Of a DNA stretch of 64,000 nucleotides, positions 9,026 to 16,485 are shown piece after piece (positions within the stretch are counted from its first letter, which is position 1; each line of letters opens with the position of its first letter). The DNA comes from CAVYXZ01 sp965223835 (GTDB lineage Bacteria; Chloroflexota; Anaerolineae; Aggregatilineales; Phototrophicaceae). The position numbers and the translations under genes were made by a program. The notes beneath the pieces are model-generated. The model searched no databases, was not told the origin of the DNA, and was given only the letters and a program-made list of their open reading frames with translations. The stretch lies in assembly GCA_965223835.1 (NCBI GenBank), contig CBDCXQ010000001.1:3348001-3412000 (forward strand). The letters are read 5' to 3'.

Positions 9026-9694
9026 ATGGAATTGCGATTATTTGCCCGAATTTTACGGCGTTACTGGTGGTTGGTGATTATTCCACAGTTGGTCGCCGCT
9101 GTGATCACAATACCCGGCCTCCTGAATCAACCGCCTTCAGTCGGCGGATTTGCCACAACAGTGCATTATAGCGCGGCCCAACAACCCGCCGCACAACCGC
9201 CCCGCGATGGCGATTTCCAGGACATCTGGCTGGCTTCGGAACTCACCGTAAACGCCCTGACTGCCTGGATCCAGACTGCCAGTTTTCGGCAAGAAATTGC
9301 GGAGCAGCTGACATCTGACGCTCATCTTGCGGCTTTGGGCATCGCGGCGGATAATGAGCGCAGTGTTGGTCAACTCACCCTCAGCCACCCGGATGCCGAT
9401 CAACTGACCCTGATTGCAGCGGCGGCGCTGGATGTTTTGCAAAATCGTAACCAAGCGTACTTTCCCCAGGTTGGCGACGCACCCGCTGCGGTCACGTTAT
9501 TGGATACGCCGGTCATTGTTGCCGTGCCGCCTTCGCTACCCAATCGATTTGCGCCAGTCATTCGAATAGGTCTTGGACTTTTTGCTGGACTGGGGTTGGC
9601 CTTTTTCGCCTACTACCTCGACCCATTCTTGCGCCGCCGGGAGGACTTAGAAGCGCTCGGCCTGACCGTGATCGCGACCATCCCGCAAGATTGA
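9026..9694 (+). CDS. Wzz-like polysaccharide chain-length/co-polymerase protein
   Basis: 222 residues. Topology is that of polysaccharide co-polymerases: a membrane segment near residues 12-33 (RRYWWLVIIPQLVAAVITIP), a roughly 150-residue extracytoplasmic region, and a second membrane segment near residues 180-202, followed by a short tail DLEALGLTVIATIPQD that resembles the junction before the BY-kinase domain. The kinase itself is absent. ATG 9026 has GAGGA at good spacing; an in-frame upstream start at 8987 lies inside the GT4 gene. It closes the glycan locus and would set chain length together with a Wzy elsewhere. Confidence 0.75.
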   Translation: MELRLFARILRRYWWLVIIPQLVAAVITIPGLLNQPPSVGGFATTVHYSAAQQPAAQPPRDGDFQDIWLASELTVNALTAWIQTASFRQEIAEQLTSDAHLAALGIAADNERSVGQLTLSHPDADQLTLIAAAALDVLQNRNQAYFPQVGDAPAAVTLLDTPVIVAVPPSLPNRFAPVIRIGLGLFAGLGLAFFAYYLDPFLRRREDLEALGLTVIATIPQD

Positions 9695-9789
9695 CCCATA
9701 ACTCGCCTTCGCTCTTCCGGGTTATAATAACAATATGCGTGTTCATTGATGCGCCAATAAACTTCAGCTTAACATTCAGGAAACTGTTC

Positions 9790-11865
9790 ATGCGCCACCT
9801 TGCAATCATGATTCTGCTCCTCGTGCTTGCTTTAACGATTTCGGCACAGGACACCACCCTCACAACCTACAACTGGGATGCAGCGGGCATCAGCCTGGAC
9901 TATCCTGCCAACTGGGATGAGCCGTTGCCGGTTGAAGCTGTAAGCCAGGTGGGACTGCAGATGGCACAGGTGCTGGTGGACACCCCCGCAGAAGTACGCC
10001 CGCCCGCGATCCCGATCATCAATCTGACGGTGTTCGCAAATAGCGAACCTGCCGACGGCAATCTGCTGCCATTTCTGTTTCCAGCCTTGCAAACCCTCGG
10101 CATTGATCGCTTCGATCAGCCAACCACCGCTACATTCCTGGAAAGCCCGGCTGCCCAACTGACGGGAGCCAGCGCTGATAGCCAGTTTTTTGGCATTGGC
10201 CGCGTCGCCTTATTGGGAACGGATGTTGTCGTCATCGCTGGACGCGCCATCAGCGCCAACCAGGAGGATTTCCTCGCGACTTTTGCTGCTATTGCCAACA
10301 GCGTGCGGGCCAGTGTCAGCATAGCCAGTGGTAGCGATTACGGAGTCTTATGGCATACACAACGGTCGCTGGATGATGGTGATGAGGCCTTAGTCGAACT
10401 TGTCGGGTTGGCCTATGGCCCGGCAGACACCCTGTATACATATGAGCGGGTGCTTGGCTTAGTCCAGCTTGATGCTAGCACCGGTACGATCCTTAACATT
10501 TCGCCTAACGAAAATATCACCAATCCAACCGCGGTCGCAGTCGCCAGCGACAACACAGCCTATGTGGCGGACGCTGATTGCGGTTGTATCTTCACACTGA
10601 CACCGGACAACATCTGGCTGGACCAACAGATGGTAGAAGAAAATGCTGATACCAACACAGGCCTCATTGTCGGCTTTGGGCCTGACTCGCCGCAACAAAT
10701 GACCATCGGCGCAGGCGATGTGTTGTATGCGACCAACATAGCCACCGATGGGACTATTTCGATAAGGAGTTTTCAGGATGGACAGCAACGTGCCGACATA
10801 CAATTAGCCTCCAGCCAGGTCGGGCAACCCCTGTTGAGCATTGACGCCAACGGACAGGTGATGGTGCTCACACAAATTGGCGAATTATTTTCTCTACATG
10901 AAGAAAGCCTGACTGAACTGAGTAATCTCGGCCCCGTTTCCGAACAGATCAAGGCACTGGCTCTAACGCCCACTGATGACCTGGCAATTGCAACCAGCGA
11001 TCAAGGCATCCTCATCATCACTCAGGCTGGTAATTTCGTGGCGCAACCGGGTAACGTTGTTCCGACTGCACCCCTGCCCGGTGAAATGGTCGCTCCTGCC
11101 GGGATTGCTCTGGACCCACAAGGCACACTCTATTTTGTGGACAGTGATGGCTCGTTTGGCGCACTGACGGCTTTCAGTACTCGGGTTGCTGCCGATCGAC
11201 TGGGGTCTACCAAATTACTGGCCGGCCAGGCGGTGCAGGGGAGTATCAGCAGTGAGATGCCCCAACAAGCGTGGACCTATGCCGGGACCGCCGGAGAGCG
11301 CATCACCATTACAGCACTGGATAACACCGGCATTGACCTCGATCTTGCGCTGCGATTGCTGGCTCCAGACGGAACTGAGGCAGCCTTTAATGATAATCAC
11401 GACAGCCTTGATGTAATTAACTCCACGGATTCTCAGATCATCAATCAAATGCTATCGACAACCGGTGACTATACCATCGTCGTCGAACAGGTCGAAGGCG
11501 AAGGTACCTATACACTGGGCGTGGGGCAAACACGTTCCATAACATTGGATGCCAGCACCGTCACTACTCTGACCGGGCGACTGCAACCGGTATTCCCGGC
11601 TGACATTCTGGAATTCGGTGGCACCAACGGGCAAGTCCTCACCCTCACGATGGAAACAGTCAACGGCGACCTTGACCCATTGCTGTATCTCATTGGTCCC
11701 GATGGCATCGAAGTTGGGTTTAACGACGATGCGGATGATCCGGCGCTCGGAAGCGACGCACAAATCGTCAACATCATGCTGCCGCTTGACGGTTTGTACC
11801 GGCTGGACGCCGCTCGTTTTGATGGTAGTGGTAATTATCGACTAACCATTGAGGTATTGAGTTAG
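9790..11865 (+). CDS. Secreted protein with beta-propeller-like region and two PPC domains
   Basis: 691 residues with a signal peptide (MRHLAIMILLLVLALTISAQ). Residues 25-185 resemble a PsbP/SpoU-like cell-surface region starting YNWDAAGISLDYPANWDEP; about 190-490 has repeated hydrophobic-strand blocks (DNTAYVADADCGC, GTLYFVDSDGSFG) suggesting an NHL-type propeller. Two pre-peptidase C-terminal-like domains follow, each with a DLDLALRLLAPDGTE or LDPLLYLIGPDGIE strand and acidic FNDN/FNDD loops. No catalytic motif was seen; binding or adhesion at the cell surface is the best guess. ATG 9790 has AGGAA upstream; the longer frame from 9691 has no signal-peptide logic. Confidence 0.7.
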   Translation: MRHLAIMILLLVLALTISAQDTTLTTYNWDAAGISLDYPANWDEPLPVEAVSQVGLQMAQVLVDTPAEVRPPAIPIINLTVFANSEPADGNLLPFLFPALQTLGIDRFDQPTTATFLESPAAQLTGASADSQFFGIGRVALLGTDVVVIAGRAISANQEDFLATFAAIANSVRASVSIASGSDYGVLWHTQRSLDDGDEALVELVGLAYGPADTLYTYERVLGLVQLDASTGTILNISPNENITNPTAVAVASDNTAYVADADCGCIFTLTPDNIWLDQQMVEENADTNTGLIVGFGPDSPQQMTIGAGDVLYATNIATDGTISIRSFQDGQQRADIQLASSQVGQPLLSIDANGQVMVLTQIGELFSLHEESLTELSNLGPVSEQIKALALTPTDDLAIATSDQGILIITQAGNFVAQPGNVVPTAPLPGEMVAPAGIALDPQGTLYFVDSDGSFGALTAFSTRVAADRLGSTKLLAGQAVQGSISSEMPQQAWTYAGTAGERITITALDNTGIDLDLALRLLAPDGTEAAFNDNHDSLDVINSTDSQIINQMLSTTGDYTIVVEQVEGEGTYTLGVGQTRSITLDASTVTTLTGRLQPVFPADILEFGGTNGQVLTLTMETVNGDLDPLLYLIGPDGIEVGFNDDADDPALGSDAQIVNIMLPLDGLYRLDAARFDGSGNYRLTIEVLS

Positions 11866-11868
11866 TCT

Positions 11869-12282
11869 CTATTCGTACCATGTAGGCACAAGTTCAGTGA
11901 TCACAGGCTGTGCCGCCAGATCACACGCCAATTGCCACCCAACGGCATTCAGAGCACCTCTTGGCGCAACACATAGGCCAGTGGTGGAGACCATACACAG
12001 ATATTCGCTCCCAGCGTTACACTGCGCCCGTCCGCGCCCGGGTTGGCAACTGATGTTGGGCGACATCTGTTCAATTTCAGCGATTAGTGCCGGATCATCC
12101 GTCAGGCAAAACTCGAAACTGCCATCATTCTGACAGCCGGTTGCCCGTGTAAAATGCATTTTACCCACCGGGCAATGATCGACAATAGCAGGTTGCAGCC
12201 GGGCGAAAAACGGCGTGATCACACACCCACTCAGCAGCCAGACTGTGATCAGCGCCAGAAATTGATGGGAGCCAGGTCTCAC
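11869..12282 (-). CDS. Cys-rich putative lipoprotein
   Basis: 137 residues, function unknown. A lipobox (LLSGC near residues 17-21) predicts lipid anchoring outside the membrane. The mature part holds eight further cysteines (in HC, GC, FC, SC, QC, LC, LC and AC contexts), enough for four disulfides, and no recognised enzymatic motif. GTG start at 12282 overlaps the PhzF stop as GTGA, so the two are translationally coupled. It converges on the preceding + gene with a three-base gap. Confidence 0.62.
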   Translation of the reverse strand: MRPGSHQFLALITVWLLSGCVITPFFARLQPAIVDHCPVGKMHFTRATGCQNDGSFEFCLTDDPALIAEIEQMSPNISCQPGRGRAQCNAGSEYLCMVSTTGLCVAPRGALNAVGWQLACDLAAQPVITELVPTWYE

Positions 12283-13160
12283 AGCAACAACTCCCCGCGC
12301 AACACTGTCACAGCGGTGCCACCAACCTTCACAGCGGTCATGCTTTCTGGAGGACCGATGACCTCAACGCTGGCCTGACCGGGTCGTTGCATCCAGTGCC
12401 CTTGTTCGGCAACAAACCTGGGCGCTTCAATCAAACCATAATGCCACAAATAAGCCGCCATCCCACCGGTTGCCGACCCGGTAAATGGGTCTTCAAGCGT
12501 ATCCGGTGGTGTGCCGAAATGCCGGGCGAAGGTATGTCCTGCTGGGGTAACGCCTGTGGTGCAAAACAGATGCGGGCTAAAGAAATCCCCCTGTTCACGC
12601 AGTTTGACATAGGCCTCATGATTAACTTGTACACTCCGCAATCTATCCACATCTCTTACTGCCAGCATTAATTGCGGCGTACCCGTACTGACCGTTTGTA
12701 TGGGTACATCCGCAACTAAGTCATCTGGAGTCAGGCCAAAGACAGGCGCAACGGCTGCCGGGTCATAGGTTCGCATAAATTGGGGCGGCTTCTGCGTCAT
12801 GATGATGCGGGGAACCCTCTCATTCGCATCAATATCAATTGAGAGAGCACCCACTGGTAATTCCAACGTAACGGTGATTTTGTTGGCTGCAAGTTTGATC
12901 TGACCGATTTCGATCAAAGCATGAATAGTGGCGATGGTGGGATGTCCGGCCATCGGAATTTCTTCTGCGGGCGTAAAATAACGTGCGCCAAAATCAGCAA
13001 TCTGTGACTGTAAAACGAAGGCTGTCTCCGACAGATTCATCTCACGGGCAATCGCTTGCATCATTGCCGCACTCAGGTCATCGGCCCCAAAAACCACTGC
13101 GCAGGGGTTACCGTGCAAGGCCTCGGTTGTAAACGTATCAACTTGCATGATCGGGTGCAT
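12279..13160 (-). CDS. PhzF-family isomerase/epimerase
   Basis: 293 residues. The family landmarks are all present: TTEALHGNPCAVVF at the N terminus, MNLSETAFV with the catalytic Glu near residue 45, AEEIPMAGHPTIAT near residue 65, and LEDPFTGSATGG near residue 210. PhzF proteins isomerise small acids (trans-2,3-dihydro-3-hydroxyanthranilate in phenazine synthesis), but no other phenazine gene is here, so the substrate is unknown. ATG has GAGGAG upstream. The Cys-rich lipoprotein gene overlaps its end. Confidence 0.9.
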   Translation of the reverse strand: MHPIMQVDTFTTEALHGNPCAVVFGADDLSAAMMQAIAREMNLSETAFVLQSQIADFGARYFTPAEEIPMAGHPTIATIHALIEIGQIKLAANKITVTLELPVGALSIDIDANERVPRIIMTQKPPQFMRTYDPAAVAPVFGLTPDDLVADVPIQTVSTGTPQLMLAVRDVDRLRSVQVNHEAYVKLREQGDFFSPHLFCTTGVTPAGHTFARHFGTPPDTLEDPFTGSATGGMAAYLWHYGLIEAPRFVAEQGHWMQRPGQASVEVIGPPESMTAVKVGGTAVTVLRGELLL

Positions 13161-13228
13161 GGTGGCTCCTCAATTGTAGGTGGCACCATCCAGCCTAATC
13201 GCTTCAGACCCTCAGCGATGCAGACCAA

Positions 13229-13543
13229 TCAGTCCGATTCAGCATAGACTTCTTCCTCGGCATAGCCCCCATAGCGTTGTTGCATTTCCTGACTATGGAA
13301 ATACCAGGCGGTGCCGACGGTCACGCCACTAAAGATGCCACCAACCACGATGCCGACCACAATGGCTTGAATAGCACTATTGCCCTGCCCCAAAGATGTC
13401 AACACCATGAGGGCAATACTCACAACAATACTCACCCCCGCGATAATCCCCGGCGCGAACCATTCACGTCGAATCGCAATATAGGTCCCGAACAGCACCA
13501 GTGCCAACGCCATGAAAAATAACATCCCCAAACCGTTTAACAT
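13229..13543 (-). CDS. Small three-helix membrane protein, unknown function
   Basis: 104 residues with three hydrophobic segments (about residues 4-22, 31-50 and 58-80) and an acidic C-terminal tail ending EEEVYAESD. ATG 13543 has GGGGAGAGG upstream; an upstream TTG at 13558 is in frame but has no such site and would overlap the cyclase stop. The gene sits between a cyclase and PhzF in a same-strand series. No family recognised. Confidence 0.6.
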   Translation of the reverse strand: MLNGLGMLFFMALALVLFGTYIAIRREWFAPGIIAGVSIVVSIALMVLTSLGQGNSAIQAIVVGIVVGGIFSGVTVGTAWYFHSQEMQQRYGGYAEEEVYAESD

Positions 13544-13554
13544 AGCCTCTCCCC

Positions 13555-14166
13555 TCAATCACGCAAAATGGCGCGCACGGGCGACCCACATGCGTTATCC
13601 AACTTTAGCGGCAGCGCCGTCAATTCATAATCGCCATCAGGCACATCCCGCAAATACAGGGTTTCCAGATTGACCATATGATGGTGCCACAGCGCGTGAT
13701 GGCACGGCAATGCCTTGCTGTCAAAAGCATCGACGGAAGGTGAGTCCAGCCCGATTAGACGCCCGCCCTGAGCAGCAAACCATTCAATCAACTTAACGCT
13801 CAAATATGGAAATGTCGACGGCCACACCTCGTCCAGATCGCTTACGTGGCTGTGAATCAGCAACCGCTCCACGCCGTCTAATTCACCAACATCCGCCGGA
13901 AGCAGGGAGCCATCCCGTTTCGCCACCGTAACGACGCGCGCAGGTCCCACATAAGCCGCCAGCGGCATCGCACCAACAAATGCACCATCATCAGTGAAGT
14001 GATAATAGGCATCAGCGTGGGTGCCCAGGTGCGCAGTCATCTGCAATGTCGTCAGGTTAACTGACTCTCCCTCGGACTTACGCAGCAGATGGCTAACCTG
14101 AAACGGCATGTCGCCCGGCCACACCGGCAATGTGGCAGTGACCGGACGCGTAATATCGTAGATCAT
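13555..14166 (-). CDS. Metal-dependent cyclase-family hydrolase (kynurenine formamidase-like)
   Basis: 203 residues. Carries the cyclase-family metal motif HLGTHADAYYHF near residues 46-57 (HxGTHxDxxxH), the LLIHSHVSDLDE segment, and LIGLDSPSVDAFDS near residue 140, matching bacterial N-formylkynurenine formamidase-like enzymes. The product could be an arylformamidase or another amidohydrolase; no tryptophan-catabolism neighbours support one choice. The ATG overlaps the stop of the upstream lipoprotein gene (ATGA), so the pair is coupled. Confidence 0.85.
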   Translation of the reverse strand: MIYDITRPVTATLPVWPGDMPFQVSHLLRKSEGESVNLTTLQMTAHLGTHADAYYHFTDDGAFVGAMPLAAYVGPARVVTVAKRDGSLLPADVGELDGVERLLIHSHVSDLDEVWPSTFPYLSVKLIEWFAAQGGRLIGLDSPSVDAFDSKALPCHHALWHHHMVNLETLYLRDVPDGDYELTALPLKLDNACGSPVRAILRD

Positions 14167-15002
14167 AGCGGCGGCACACTCACCAATCGCAGATCACCGG
14201 CCACTGTCCGCACCGCAAACTGTAACCGTGCCTGATTCGCATCAGCATATTCTGCGGTTTCATAAACGCCTGGATTCACCTCATTAAACTCCGGTGATGC
14301 CTCCAACACGCGCCCACTGGATGCCGTATATGTGATACGCGCCGCCAACCCGGTCGGAATACGAAAGACAATATCACCCGAGGTGCTTTCGACCGCGCCC
14401 AATAAATCCTGGGTCAGTTGACCAGCACCAAAATCAAACGTTTGATCACCACCTGAAGACCGGGTTTGAATCTGGCTGACATGACTGTTGATTAAATCAT
14501 TGACTGTCAGGTTGCCATTGGTCAGTTCAACCTGGATATTGCCACCATCGTCCAACGGGTTAGCCGTATTGTAATTCAAAGTATAGTTGCCAGTCGTGCC
14601 CACGATATTCAAGCCGGTGAGTTGCAGACCACCCAGTTCCAAATTGCCATCCGCGCTTACGCTCTCAATGGTCAAGGTAAGTGGTTGGTCGGTTCCCAGT
14701 TCAACATCCCACGTGTTCGTTGCGTTCGGAATATTGGCGTTACGGGCTTTACCCTGTTCGACTCGCTGCACACCATCGGCCAGTGTTGACTGCTGCACTG
14801 ACCATGCCCCAACATTCGTCGTCACAGTACCATTGACGCCGGTGCCAGCCACCGGGTTTATATTCAGTGTTCCCGTATCAATCGCCAGCACGACGGTTGC
14901 GTTTTCACCATATTCAAACTCAAACGTCTGCGCGGATTCATTTCCCGCTGCGCCACAGGCTGCTAACAGCAACATACACCCAGCGACCATCCATATCTTC
15001 AT
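14163..15002 (-). CDS. Lipoprotein with DUF4097/toast-rack-like beta region
   Basis: 279 residues. A lipobox (LLLAACG, Cys near residue 16) predicts a surface lipoprotein. The mature part is a run of short beta strands rich in Asn, Gly and Thr with NLELGGLQLTGLNIVGTTGN, NGNLTVNDL and SGDIVFRIPTGLAARI motifs, resembling the repetitive adhesin-like fold of DUF4097/DUF2154 proteins linked to cell-wall stress systems. No catalytic residues were seen. It heads the minus-strand series and faces the promoter of the next + gene. Confidence 0.62.
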   Translation of the reverse strand: MKIWMVAGCMLLLAACGAAGNESAQTFEFEYGENATVVLAIDTGTLNINPVAGTGVNGTVTTNVGAWSVQQSTLADGVQRVEQGKARNANIPNATNTWDVELGTDQPLTLTIESVSADGNLELGGLQLTGLNIVGTTGNYTLNYNTANPLDDGGNIQVELTNGNLTVNDLINSHVSQIQTRSSGGDQTFDFGAGQLTQDLLGAVESTSGDIVFRIPTGLAARITYTASSGRVLEASPEFNEVNPGVYETAEYADANQARLQFAVRTVAGDLRLVSVPPL

Positions 15003-15106
15003 TTTGACTCCTGATTATTAGTCTAGCAAAACTTCGCCATCGCTAACGTAAGCGAATTGTCTACAAACATCAATTGTACGTGGCTGACGATAAGCTGGCT
15101 AGCCTG

Positions 15107-15135
15107 TTGACGCTGACGCTCACTAAATGCATAAT
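15107..15135 (+). promoter_or_regulatory. Sigma-70-type promoter for gene at 15166
   Basis: TTGACG (15107-15112) and CATAAT (15130-15135) are separated by 17 bases, each one mismatch from consensus. They lie 30 bases before the proposed TTG start and point towards the small membrane protein gene. Confidence 0.6.
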
Positions 15136-15165
15136 TTAGGGGCGTGTTGCAAGAGGAGCGTGACG

Positions 15166-15621
15166 TTGCAATTCTTAATGTATACTGACAAGACGGTTGC
15201 CCAGGCAATGAAAGCCGTTAACGACCGTTTACACGCCACCGGCACGAGATCACGCCCACAGCTTGATGGCTGGGTCGAGAAGAATGGGAAGTTTGCGTTA
15301 GCCGTCACGACCAAGGTCTTTGGCCGTTTCCGGCGGAAAACGTACCTGCGCGGTCAGGCCCAGCGCGACAGTGGCACCACTATTATCCGCGGCAACGTGC
15401 CCAGCGGCCTCCCACGCAATCGGCAGATCATTGTGCTGGTCATGCTGGTTATCGTCGCCCTCGTCATTTTCGCGCAGGGCAACGCCATCCTGGCGATTGT
15501 GGTGATGTTCAGTGGTGCCGCATTGACCATCCCGTTCCAGGGCGATTTTGATAACAGCGAGATTTTACTCACGGAGCTACAACGCACGCTGCAAGCCAAG
15601 TTAACGCCACCCAAAAAGTAA
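15166..15621 (+). CDS. Small membrane protein, unknown function
   Basis: 151 residues. A basic soluble N-terminal half of about 90 residues (DKTVAQAMKAVNDRL, then a strand-rich stretch around FGRFRRKTYLRG) precedes two adjacent membrane segments near 94-113 and 114-131. The TTG at 15166 is chosen because AGAGGAG sits seven bases before it; the first ATG (15178) has no ribosome site at usable distance. It follows a good promoter and lies 20 bases upstream of the enoyl-CoA hydratase gene, so the two are probably co-transcribed. No family recognised. Confidence 0.6.
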   Translation: MQFLMYTDKTVAQAMKAVNDRLHATGTRSRPQLDGWVEKNGKFALAVTTKVFGRFRRKTYLRGQAQRDSGTTIIRGNVPSGLPRNRQIIVLVMLVIVALVIFAQGNAILAIVVMFSGAALTIPFQGDFDNSEILLTELQRTLQAKLTPPKK

Positions 15622-15641
15622 TCAATCAGGAGCCACGCCTC

Positions 15642-16418
15642 ATGACCCCTTCGCTTGAAATTAGCCGCGCCGAACGCGTCACAACGCTGACGATCAATCG
15701 GCCTGCGGTTCGTAATGCGCTGGATGAAGCGGTGAGCGTGGCTTTGCGTGGAGCCCTTATAGCCTGTGAAACTGATGGCACGCGTTGCATCGTCCTAACC
15801 GGAGCCGGGGGTCATTTCTCAGCCGGGGCAGATATCAAGCAAGCAATGGCCGCAGGTTTGACTCCCGACCGCATCGAACACACACTGACAGCCGTGTATG
15901 CTCCAACACTCAAAGCGATCCGGGCATCGTCCTGGCCGGTGATTGCGGCTGTCGACGGTTATGCGGCTGGAATCGGTTGTGATTTTGCCCTGACTTGTGA
16001 TTTACGCCTCATCACCGAACGGGCCCGTTTTGCTGAGTTGTTTGCCCGCGTGGGCCTCATCCCTGATGGGGGTGGCACCTATATGTTACCCCGATTAGTC
16101 GGTTTAGGCCGTGCTATGGAATTAATGTTCACCGGACGTGATGTCCTGGCGGAGGAAGCGCTACGAATCGGTCTGGCAAATCAAGTTTATACAGTCGATA
16201 CCTTCACCACTGACGTGCAGGCTTATGCCGCCATGCTTGCCCGCCAGTCGCCCCATGCACTTAAGCGTGGCAAGGCGGCCATGCTGGCCGCGCTGGATAG
16301 CACCTATACTGTGTCATTGGACCGGGAAGCCACTTACCAGCGCGAAATCTTCGCCCAGCCCGATGGCATGGAAGGCTTTCAAGCGTTTATCGAAAAACGT
16401 GACCCGCTGTGGAAGTAG
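15642..16418 (+). CDS. Enoyl-CoA hydratase/isomerase family protein (PaaG-like)
   Basis: 258 residues of the crotonase fold. Seen: NRPAVRNALDEAV, the CoA-contacting GHFSAGADIKQAM near residue 60, GYAAGIGCDFALTCDLR near residue 108, and GLIPDGGGTYMLPRLVG near residue 138. Where hydratases have two catalytic Glu, this protein has Asp in GCDFA and the Asp of the PD motif, which is the PaaG/isomerase pattern. Thus a delta-isomerase acting on an acyl-CoA is more likely than a classical hydratase. AGGAG precedes the ATG. Confidence 0.85.
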   Translation: MTPSLEISRAERVTTLTINRPAVRNALDEAVSVALRGALIACETDGTRCIVLTGAGGHFSAGADIKQAMAAGLTPDRIEHTLTAVYAPTLKAIRASSWPVIAAVDGYAAGIGCDFALTCDLRLITERARFAELFARVGLIPDGGGTYMLPRLVGLGRAMELMFTGRDVLAEEALRIGLANQVYTVDTFTTDVQAYAAMLARQSPHALKRGKAAMLAALDSTYTVSLDREATYQREIFAQPDGMEGFQAFIEKRDPLWK

Positions 16419-16441
16419 CTGTTGCAGAACGATACAACGCC

Positions 16442-16467
16442 GAGAGGGCGACCAGCGTCACCCTCTC
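16442..16467. terminator. Bidirectional hairpin between convergent genes
   Basis: GAGAGGG (16442-16448) pairs with CCCTCTC (16461-16467) and an inner GAC/GTC extends the stem across one mismatch, with a four-base loop. It lies between the convergent crotonase and molybdenum-hydroxylase genes. T tracts are weak on both sides. Confidence 0.5.
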
Positions 16468-16485
16468 AAAGATCGTGTTTTGAAC

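Noticed and set aside
9691..9728. Promoter TTGACC...TATAAT before the PPC-domain gene
   Set aside because: The spacing of 26 bases is too long for a sigma-70 promoter.
12279..13160. Phenazine biosynthesis cluster
   Set aside because: Only PhzF is present; the family is widespread and used for other isomerisations.
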